This document shows positions 1 through 5,604 of a stretch of DNA of 8,348 bases, piece after piece. This stretch comes from Modestobacter sp. (GTDB lineage: Bacteria; Actinomycetota; Actinomycetes; Mycobacteriales; Geodermatophilaceae), in NCBI GenBank assembly GCA_025965635.1, contig JAOPWO010000042.1:1-8348 (forward strand), written 5' to 3'. The position numbers were made by a program, and so were the translations under genes. Below the pieces are notes generated by a model, which saw nothing but the letters and a program-made list of their open reading frames with translations, searched no databases and had not been told where the DNA came from. Each line of letters starts with the position of its first letter. The first letter of the stretch is position 1.

Positions 1-1473
1 GTGGTCGCCTTCGTCTGCATGCTCGCCGTTCGACTGACGATCCGCCGGCTGCGTGAGGGGTCGGCCCGGCCGCGCAGCGGTCAGCCGTCGTTGATCTTCG
101 GTGCCGGCGACGCCGGTACGCAGTTGATCCGCTCCATGCACGCCGACCCGAACAGCCCGTATCTGCCGGTGGGGCTGCTGGACGACGACCCCCGCAAGCG
201 GCACGCGCGGATCAGCGGGGTGCGGATGCTCGGCGGTCGGGCGGACATCGACGCGGCCGTCGAGGCGACCGGCGCGGAACTCGTGGTGATCGCACTGCCA
301 TCGGCCGACGCTTCGCTGGTGCGGGAGATCTCGCACCGAGCGTTGGTGGCCGGGCTCGCGGTCAAGGTGCTTCCGAGGATCTCCGACCTGATCGGCCCCC
401 GCGTCGGGATCCGTGACATCCGGGACATCGACATCGCCGACCTGCTCGGCCGGCGTCAGATCGACACGAACGTCGACACGATCGCCGCATACCTCGTCGG
501 CAAGCGGGTGCTCGTCACCGGCGCCGGGGGCTCGATCGGCTCCGAGCTGTGCGTGCAGCTTGCCGGGTTCCGGCCGGCGGAGCTGATCATGCTGGACCGG
601 GACGAGTCCGCGTTGCACGCCGTTCACCTGGCCCTGCACGGCGAGGCGCGACTGGACGAGCCGGACGTCGTCCTCGTGGACATCCGTGACGTGGAGTCGG
701 TGCACCGCGTGTTCGAGCAGCGCCAGCCTGAGGTGGTGTTCCACGCGGCTGCGTTGAAGCACGTCAACATACTCGAGCAGTACCCGGACGAGGCGTGGAA
801 GACCAACGTGCTGGGCACCCGCAACGTGCTCGAGGCGGCCACTCGGGTGGGAGTCAGCCAGTTCATCAACATCAGCACCGACAAGGCGGCCGACCCGGTC
901 AACGTGCTCGGGCGATCTAAGCGACTGGCCGAGCAGCTCACCGCCACATACGCGGAACGCAATGCCGGCGCGTTCCTCTCGGTCCGCTTCGGGAACGTGC
1001 TCGGCAGCCGGGGGTCGGTGCTCACGACGTTCGCCGCGCAGATCGCCCGTGGCGGTCCGCTCACCGTCACCGACCCGGAGGTGACGCGCTACTTCATGAC
1101 GATCCCCGAGGCAGTCCAACTGGTCATCCAGGCAGGAGCCATCGGGGGTCGCGGTGAGGCACTGGTGCTGGACATGGGGAAGCCCGTCCGCATCGCGGAC
1201 GTGGCGCGGCAACTGATCAAGCTGTCCGGAAAGCCGGCCGAGATCGTCTACACCGGACTGCGGCCCGGCGAGAAGCTGCACGAGGAACTCTTCGGATCGG
1301 ACGAGGGGGACAGCCGCCCGGTGCACCCGCTGATCAGCCACGTCGTCGTTCCACCGGCGGACGAACGGGACCTGGCTCAACTCGGCCGTCGGGCTTCCGA
1401 CCGAGGCAGCGGCATGCTCACGGGCGCGCCTCGGCACGCCGACACCGTCCTGGAAAAGGCCGCATCGCGGTGA
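1..1473 (+). CDS. Membrane-type UDP-N-acetylhexosamine 4,6-dehydratase (WbpM/PglF/CapD family), 5'-truncated by window edge
   Basis: The enzyme would convert a UDP-HexNAc to its 4-keto-6-deoxy derivative on the inner face of the membrane, the first step toward QuiNAc- or FucNAc-type sugars. Of the 490 visible residues, 1-17 look like the end of a transmembrane helix. A first Rossmann-like domain follows with GAGDAG at 34-39. The catalytic SDR domain starts with TGAGGSIGSE at 173-182, then has DIRD (227-230), HAAALKHV (248-255), STDKA (292-296), RFGNVLGSRGSV (329-340) and GLRPGEKLHEELF (419-431). Family members usually have about 600-650 residues with four N-terminal helices, so the GTG at base 1 is probably not the true start and roughly 100-150 residues are missing upstream. 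The SDR YxxxK position reads L303-G-R-S-K307: Tyr is replaced by Leu, where WbpM/PglF have Met. It lies 52 bp before the WbpL-like transferase, a pairing known from wbpL-wbpM. Exact substrate and product stereochemistry are inferred only. Confidence 0.9.
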   Translation: MVAFVCMLAVRLTIRRLREGSARPRSGQPSLIFGAGDAGTQLIRSMHADPNSPYLPVGLLDDDPRKRHARISGVRMLGGRADIDAAVEATGAELVVIALPSADASLVREISHRALVAGLAVKVLPRISDLIGPRVGIRDIRDIDIADLLGRRQIDTNVDTIAAYLVGKRVLVTGAGGSIGSELCVQLAGFRPAELIMLDRDESALHAVHLALHGEARLDEPDVVLVDIRDVESVHRVFEQRQPEVVFHAAALKHVNILEQYPDEAWKTNVLGTRNVLEAATRVGVSQFINISTDKAADPVNVLGRSKRLAEQLTATYAERNAGAFLSVRFGNVLGSRGSVLTTFAAQIARGGPLTVTDPEVTRYFMTIPEAVQLVIQAGAIGGRGEALVLDMGKPVRIADVARQLIKLSGKPAEIVYTGLRPGEKLHEELFGSDEGDSRPVHPLISHVVVPPADERDLAQLGRRASDRGSGMLTGAPRHADTVLEKAASR

Positions 1474-1525
1474 GCCATACGAGCCGCGTTCCACGACCGC
1501 GCCGAGCCGACAGGCGCGAAGGTTC
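1474..1525 (+). other. Short spacer between dehydratase and transferase genes
   Basis: These 52 bp hold no terminator-like hairpin with a T-run and no convincing promoter. The only visible element is the GAAGG at 1518-1522 before the TTG start. The transferase frame stays open through the spacer, but no ATG, GTG or TTG codon occurs in that frame before 1526. Confidence 0.5.
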
Positions 1526-2563
1526 TTGACCGCGTCGGTAGATCATGCCTGGGGCAGCGTCGCCCTGGTCCTCGCCTTTGCGTGCAGTCTCCTCGCCCAG
1601 CCGATCCTGATCACGTGGCTCACGCGTCGGCAGATCCTTGATCGCCCCTCGGAGCGCTCTTCGCACGTGAACCCGACCCCGCGCGGCGGTGGGCTCGTCG
1701 TCGTGTTGTCGGCTGCCCTCGCCATGGTTGTCGCCGGTCGGGACCTCTGGCCTTTTGTCCTCGCCATTCTGTGCTTCGCGGGATTAGGCGCGGTGGACGA
1801 TTATCGGGGCATTCCGGCCCGCTGGCGGCTTGTCGCGCAGGTCCTGCTCGCGACCGTGACGGCGTTCCTCGTAGGGCCGCTCGTGGACCTTCCGGTGTCA
1901 GGCGCTCCAGAGATCATCGTTCTGGCACTGTGGCTGGTGGTCTCAGTCAACGCCTTCAACTTCATGGACGGGATCAACGGCATCAGCACACTCCAGGTGC
2001 TCGTCGTCTCGGCGGCCCTGGCGACCTCCAGTCTTGTGTGGGGGTCCGGCCCCTTGTTCTGCTACGCCGCAGCATTGGGCGGGGCTGCGCTCGGATTCCT
2101 GCCCTACAACGCTGTTCGAGCGCGAGTCTTCCTCGGGGACGTCGGTAGCTATGGTCTCGGCGCCGCCCTCGGGCTGGGCATCGTCATGTCCATCTCGACC
2201 GGGCTACCTGCCGCCGCTGCGGTCGCTCTGCTGGCCGTCTACCTGGTGGACGTCGGGTGGGTGCTCATCAAGCGCGCGATCGCTGGAAAGCCCTTGATGT
2301 CTGCTCACCGCGAGCACATCTACCAGCGGCTAGCGCTAAGAACGAAGTCGCATGGCAAAGTGACTTGTTTCGCTACTGCGGCGTCGAGCCTCGTCGCTCT
2401 CGGAGCGGTCCTTTCCGGGCTGACCGACGAGCGAGGCATGCGGGTGCTCGGCGTCTCCATCGCACTTGTGGCGCTCGTCGGTTATGTCACGAGCCCCGCG
2501 TGGTGGAGCGCGGGGAACCATGGGTCACGACAAGGCCCCGAAACGGCGGACACGAGCGCATGA
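1526..2563 (+). CDS. Polyprenyl-phosphate sugar-1-phosphate transferase (WecA/MraY superfamily, WbpL-like)
   Basis: This integral membrane enzyme would start repeat-unit synthesis by moving a HexNAc-1-phosphate from UDP to undecaprenyl phosphate. The 345-residue product is hydrophobic, with about ten membrane segments. Family motifs in order: ILDRPSERSSH (37-47) and TPRGGG (51-56); GAVDDYRG with the Asp pair at 91-92; NAFNFMDGING (142-152); FLGDVGS (202-208) with Asp205; and the HREHIYQRL loop (261-269). The ERSSH...PRGGG and HREHIYQR signatures place it nearer WbpL/WbcO than MraY; WbpL uses FucNAc/QuiNAc, consistent with the dehydratases on either side. The start is TTG at 1526, the only start codon in the frame near the first helix. 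GAAGG at 1518-1522 is close upstream with a short 3-base spacer, suggesting modest initiation. Leu87 is a TTA codon (1784-1786), rare in this GC-rich setting. The stop TGA overlaps the ATG of the following mini-ORF. The exact sugar cannot be read from sequence. Confidence 0.92.
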   Translation: MTASVDHAWGSVALVLAFACSLLAQPILITWLTRRQILDRPSERSSHVNPTPRGGGLVVVLSAALAMVVAGRDLWPFVLAILCFAGLGAVDDYRGIPARWRLVAQVLLATVTAFLVGPLVDLPVSGAPEIIVLALWLVVSVNAFNFMDGINGISTLQVLVVSAALATSSLVWGSGPLFCYAAALGGAALGFLPYNAVRARVFLGDVGSYGLGAALGLGIVMSISTGLPAAAAVALLAVYLVDVGWVLIKRAIAGKPLMSAHREHIYQRLALRTKSHGKVTCFATAASSLVALGAVLSGLTDERGMRVLGVSIALVALVGYVTSPAWWSAGNHGSRQGPETADTSA

Positions 2564-2673
2564 CCGGTTCCATGGTCAGCATCCGACTACGCGACGTGGC
2601 TGCGATCGCCACAGAACCCATACCACAAACGAGTTGCGCCCGGGGCGCCGAGAACACTGCGAGGAAACTATGA
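2560..2673 (+). CDS. Possible 37-codon bridging mini-ORF between the transferase and the CapE-like dehydratase
   Basis: This short ORF begins with an ATG that overlaps the preceding stop (ATGA, 2560-2563) and ends with a TGA that overlaps the next gene's start (ATGA, 2670-2673). A partial Shine-Dalgarno-like GGCGGA lies at 2545-2550, nine bases upstream. The predicted peptide (MTGSMVSIRLRD..., ending NTARKL) has no recognisable domain, signal peptide or membrane segment. By my count about 24 of 37 third positions are G or C, compatible with coding but not decisive. The likeliest role, if translated, is to carry ribosomes from the transferase to the dehydratase, i.e. translational coupling, rather than to make a functional protein. 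It could also be chance or a gene remnant. No function is claimed. Confidence 0.3.
   Translation: MTGSMVSIRLRDVAAIATEPIPQTSCARGAENTARKL
2661..2665 (+). promoter_or_regulatory. Ribosome binding site for the CapE-like dehydratase
   Basis: GAGGA at 2661-2665 lies a few bases before ATG 2670. It is the best Shine-Dalgarno match on the plus strand here and decides the start: the frame stays open upstream to 2466, but those 68 codons overlap the transferase gene, and the Rossmann fold begins only after ATG 2670. Confidence 0.75.
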
Positions 2674-3743
2674 CAAGCGACCTGTCCGGCGCAACGGTGC
2701 TCATCACCGGAGGTACGGGATCGTTCGGGTCGACCATGGCCAAAGCGCTGCTTCGGGAAGGGGCTGCCCAGGTCAGAATCCTGAGTCGGGACGAAGCCAA
2801 GCAGGACGACCTGCGGCGCCGGCTCGGGGACGAGCGGATGCGCTTCTATGTCGGCGACGTACGTGACCGCGCAAGCGTCGATGATGCGACCCGCGGGGTG
2901 GACAAGGTTTTCCACGCCGCCGCGCTCAAGCAGGTCCCGTCCTGCGAGTTCTTCCCGTCTCAGGCGGTGCTGACGAATGTCACGGGAAGTCACAACGTGA
3001 TCGAGGCCGCTGACCGTCATCACGTTGGGTCGGTCGTCATGCTGAGCACCGACAAAGCTGTCTATCCCATCAACGCCATGGGCATGACCAAGGCGCTGAT
3101 GGAGAAGACGGCGCAGGCCTTCGCTCGCAACAACCCCAGGTCCTCCACCGTGGTGTCCGTCGTCAGATACGGCAACGTCCTGCACTCGCGAGGATCAGTC
3201 GTCCCACTCTTCCTTGAACAGTTGCGCGCTGACCGACCGATGACGATCACGAACCCCGAGATGACGCGATTCCTCATGTCGCTGCAGGAGTCCGTCGACC
3301 TGGTACGGCACGCCTTGCAGCACGCAGAGCCCGGTGACCTCTTCGTGCGGAAGGCGCCAGCAGCGACCATCGGGTCGCTGGCCGCAGGCGTCGCCGAGCT
3401 GGCTGGCTACGAGCCCCGAACGTCGGTCATCGGGACGAGACACGGCGAGAAGCTTTTCGAGACCTTGCTGTCCCGGGAGGAGGTGCTCCGGGCCGAAGAC
3501 CACGGCGCCTATTTCCGCGTGCCACTCGACGCGAGGTCACTGGACTACGGGCTCTTCTTCGAGCAGGGTGAGGCCCAGAAGGAAAGTTTGGACGACTACA
3601 CCAGTCACAATGCTGAACGCCTGGACACCGCCGGTGTGGTCATGTTGCTGGGTTCCGTCTCAGAAGTGACTGCCGACCTGGGCGTCGAACCTCGGCCGGC
3701 TGTGGAGAATGCGGCCAGCCGCGAACACGGTGCGATGGTGTGA
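2670..3743 (+). CDS. UDP-N-acetylglucosamine 4,6-dehydratase, CapE/CapD-type polysaccharide biosynthesis protein
   Basis: This soluble extended SDR enzyme of 357 residues would dehydrate UDP-GlcNAc to a UDP-4-keto-6-deoxy sugar; in Staphylococcus CapE this opens the UDP-L-FucNAc pathway. Motifs: nucleotide-binding GGTGSFG (14-20), DVRD (63-66), HAAALKQVP (82-90), STDKA (126-130), M137-G-M-T-K141 where classical SDRs have YxxxK, RYGNVLHSRGSV (166-176), and IGTRHGEKLFETLLS (254-268). Residues 309-327, including SHNAERLD, match the C-terminal extension typical of CapE/CapD proteins (Polysacc_syn_2C), separating it from the longer WbpM-like enzyme at the start of the window. Met in place of Tyr is normal in this subfamily. 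The last ~28 residues are an unconserved-looking tail. ATG 2670 is supported by GAGGA at 2661. The stop overlaps the next gene's GTG by four bases (GTGA). The CapF/CapG partners of an L-FucNAc route are not in the window, so the final sugar is inference. Confidence 0.92.
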   Translation: MTSDLSGATVLITGGTGSFGSTMAKALLREGAAQVRILSRDEAKQDDLRRRLGDERMRFYVGDVRDRASVDDATRGVDKVFHAAALKQVPSCEFFPSQAVLTNVTGSHNVIEAADRHHVGSVVMLSTDKAVYPINAMGMTKALMEKTAQAFARNNPRSSTVVSVVRYGNVLHSRGSVVPLFLEQLRADRPMTITNPEMTRFLMSLQESVDLVRHALQHAEPGDLFVRKAPAATIGSLAAGVAELAGYEPRTSVIGTRHGEKLFETLLSREEVLRAEDHGAYFRVPLDARSLDYGLFFEQGEAQKESLDDYTSHNAERLDTAGVVMLLGSVSEVTADLGVEPRPAVENAASREHGAMV

Positions 3744-4582
3744 CAGACGTGTTTGCCCTGCCTGATGCAGCGTGGAGATATGTCCGCAATCGCGTCGCCC
3801 GGGCAGTCCGCCCGGTCCGCGGCCGCGCGCGCGCCCGACGACGGGTGGCCATGACCCAACAGCTCACCCGCGTCCCTGCCCGCGAGCGATGCCCGGTCTG
3901 CGATGCTCCAGGGGATTGGTCGTGGCGGCCGGTTGTCGGTGCGCTGCTCGCTTTCCAGTGGCGGCTGACGTCGCGCCAACGGGCCATCGTGGACGTGCAG
4001 CAGGGACACTCGTGCGGTAGCTGCGGGTTGAACCTGCGGGCCCGCGGGTTGGCCCGCGCGATCCTCGATGTCGCTGGTGCACGGGCGCCGCTGGCGTCTG
4101 GCTTGGCATCAAAGCCTGGCCTCCGCGTGCTGGAGATCAACCCCGCCGGAGGCCTCACCCCGTACTTGGCAGCCGCATCCCTGCACGTGTGCACCAGTTA
4201 TCCTGCAGTCGACATGCAGCAGTTGCCGTTCCCCGACGCGTCCTTCGACATGGTGGTCCACAGCGACACGTTGGAGCACGTCCCTGATGCAGTGCAGGGA
4301 ATGCGTGAGTGTCTACGGGTCGCCGGTGGCGGCCAAGTGGTCTTCACCACCCCAGTGCTACCGGAGCGTCGATCGAAGCGCCGGGGCCGACGGGCCTTGC
4401 GCAGCTATCACGGCGGCGACGGGGGGCGGTCCGTGGTCTTTCACGAATTCGGTGCGGACATCTGGAGGCTCCTCGTAGCGGCCGGCGCCGTCGACGTCCG
4501 GCTCCACCTCGAGGACTTCCCTTATGTGGTGACGATCTCGTGCCGGGGGCATCTTCGCCCAGAGGGAGAGACAACAGCGTGA
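3740..4582 (+). CDS. Class I SAM-dependent methyltransferase with N-terminal CxxC...CxxC segment
   Basis: Probable methyltransferase acting on the glycan or a sugar intermediate; the acceptor is unknown. The 280-residue product has CPVC (51-54) and CGSC (92-95), which look like a split zinc ribbon. A SAM fold follows: LEINPAGG (131-138) stands at the glycine-rich motif I, and the motif IV region reads LPFPDASFD (162-170) followed by HSDTLEHVPD (174-183), characteristic of Methyltransf_11-like enzymes. Motif I departs from the usual E-x-G-x-G-x-G, so SAM binding should not be taken for granted, though related zinc-ribbon methyltransferases also have divergent loops. FHEFG at 234-238 is a plausible later conserved element. 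GTG 3740 overlaps the previous stop by four bases, suggesting coupling. Residues 12-36 are very Arg-rich and look unlike the fold, so ATG 3851 (residue 38) is a real alternative start. The next gene again overlaps by GTGA. Confidence 0.8.
   Translation: MTDVFALPDAAWRYVRNRVARAVRPVRGRARARRRVAMTQQLTRVPARERCPVCDAPGDWSWRPVVGALLAFQWRLTSRQRAIVDVQQGHSCGSCGLNLRARGLARAILDVAGARAPLASGLASKPGLRVLEINPAGGLTPYLAAASLHVCTSYPAVDMQQLPFPDASFDMVVHSDTLEHVPDAVQGMRECLRVAGGGQVVFTTPVLPERRSKRRGRRALRSYHGGDGGRSVVFHEFGADIWRLLVAAGAVDVRLHLEDFPYVVTISCRGHLRPEGETTA
4562..4568 (+). promoter_or_regulatory. Ribosome binding site for the second methyltransferase
   Basis: GAGGGAG lies at the end of the preceding methyltransferase gene. 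Its GGAG (4565-4568) is ten bases from GTG 4579 and sixteen from ATG 4585, which favours the GTG. Confidence 0.5.
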
Positions 4583-5604
4583 ACATGTCGGAGGGAAACG
4601 AGACGGCCTGTCCCATCTGCGGTGAACGGGTCGTCCCCGTGTCCAAGCCGTTCGAGGGCTACGTCGAGGGTTACGTCACCACGGTGCTCGAGTGCGTGGG
4701 GTGCCGTGCCCGTCTCAGTAGCCGTAACGACGTCCCCACGTGGCTGTACGACCGCATCTATGATCAGGCTGAGGTCATCCCCGGTTATGGTCGGTACCAC
4801 CGGTACGAGGCCGCAGCCTCCAAGCATCCCGCGCCATTGGACTTCCTGGCTGAAGCCGAGGACCCGTATTGGCATGTTCGGGAGCACTTGCGTGCCCAGT
4901 CGGGAACGGCGGGATTGAGGGTCGTTGAGCTGGGGTGCGGAGCCGGCTATCTGACCTATGCCCTTCGGCAGGCAGGGATCGACTGTCTAGGGGTGGACAT
5001 CTCTGCCAAGGCCATCGCTCGCGCGCAGGCGCGGTACGGTCATCCGGAGTGGTTTCAAACGCTCGAGGAATTCAACGCCGAGAGCGGCGCCGTTGACCTG
5101 GTAGTGGCTCTAGAATTGATCGAGCACGTCCCGGATCCGGTCTCCCTGGTCCGGCAGGCGCTCTCGATGCTCGTTGCCGGCGGGGCCCTTCTGCTGACTA
5201 CCCCTGACCGTGACGCCTGCCGCCCTGGAGAGGTGTGGGCGTCGGACGCGCCACCGGTCCACCTGTTCTGGCTCGGCAGGCAGGCGCTCCAGGTGGTCGC
5301 CGACAACTGTGCGGCAGCCATCGACTTTCCCCGGCCCCGCCCCCTCTCCTCGTCGGGGCCGGTGCCGCCGGTCAACGAGTGTTGGCCCCCAGTTCTCACC
5401 GCGGCCGGGGACGTGACGCCGCTAGTCAGCCGCAGCGTCGGGCTCGCGGCCCGGTTGCGGCTGCACGCTTCTGCACTCCTCCGGCGCTTGAGTGCGGCGG
5501 CAGCGCCGCCCCGCACCCGAACGATCGAGCCGGTTGTAGCAGGTGCTCCACGACCAGGTGCGACCTTGGCCGCTGTCTTGAGACGCCCGGCTACAGGTGA
5601 CTGA
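4579..5604 (+). CDS. Class I SAM-dependent methyltransferase, second of a tandem pair, with zinc-ribbon-like N-terminus
   Basis: A 341-residue predicted methyltransferase for glycan or sugar modification; acceptor unknown. CPIC (11-14) and CVGC (39-42) form a probable zinc ribbon. A linker with RYHRYEA (72-78) and LDFLAEAEDPYWHVRE (87-102) is typical of a methyltransferase family found in bacterial polysaccharide loci. The SAM fold is canonical: VELGCGAGY (116-124), GVD (138-140) at the acidic ribose-binding position, DLVVALELIEHVPDP (173-187), LLLTTPD (204-210) and PPVHLFWLG (225-233). The last ~60 residues are Ala/Arg/Pro-rich with no recognised domain. GTG 4579 is chosen because it overlaps the previous stop (GTGA) and sits ten bases after GGAG at 4565-4568; ATG 4585 two codons later is the alternative. 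The open frame reaches back to 4309, but that part lies inside the previous gene. It ends overlapping the flippase start by eight bases. Confidence 0.88.
   Translation: MNMSEGNETACPICGERVVPVSKPFEGYVEGYVTTVLECVGCRARLSSRNDVPTWLYDRIYDQAEVIPGYGRYHRYEAAASKHPAPLDFLAEAEDPYWHVREHLRAQSGTAGLRVVELGCGAGYLTYALRQAGIDCLGVDISAKAIARAQARYGHPEWFQTLEEFNAESGAVDLVVALELIEHVPDPVSLVRQALSMLVAGGALLLTTPDRDACRPGEVWASDAPPVHLFWLGRQALQVVADNCAAAIDFPRPRPLSSSGPVPPVNECWPPVLTAAGDVTPLVSRSVGLAARLRLHASALLRRLSAAAAPPRTRTIEPVVAGAPRPGATLAAVLRRPATGD

Noticed and set aside
2466..2669. 68-codon upstream extension of the CapE-like gene
   Set aside because: It overlaps the transferase gene, is Arg/His-rich, precedes the Rossmann start unlike any family member, and ATG 2670 has a good ribosome binding site.
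2487..3185. Long minus-strand open frame of 232 codons opposite the CapE-like gene
   Set aside because: It is antisense to a clearly conserved enzyme, has no recognisable domain, and long antisense frames are common in high-GC DNA.
4309..4578. 90-codon upstream extension of the second methyltransferase
   Set aside because: It lies inside the first methyltransferase gene in another frame, and its composition is shadow-like; the zinc ribbon begins right after GTG 4579.
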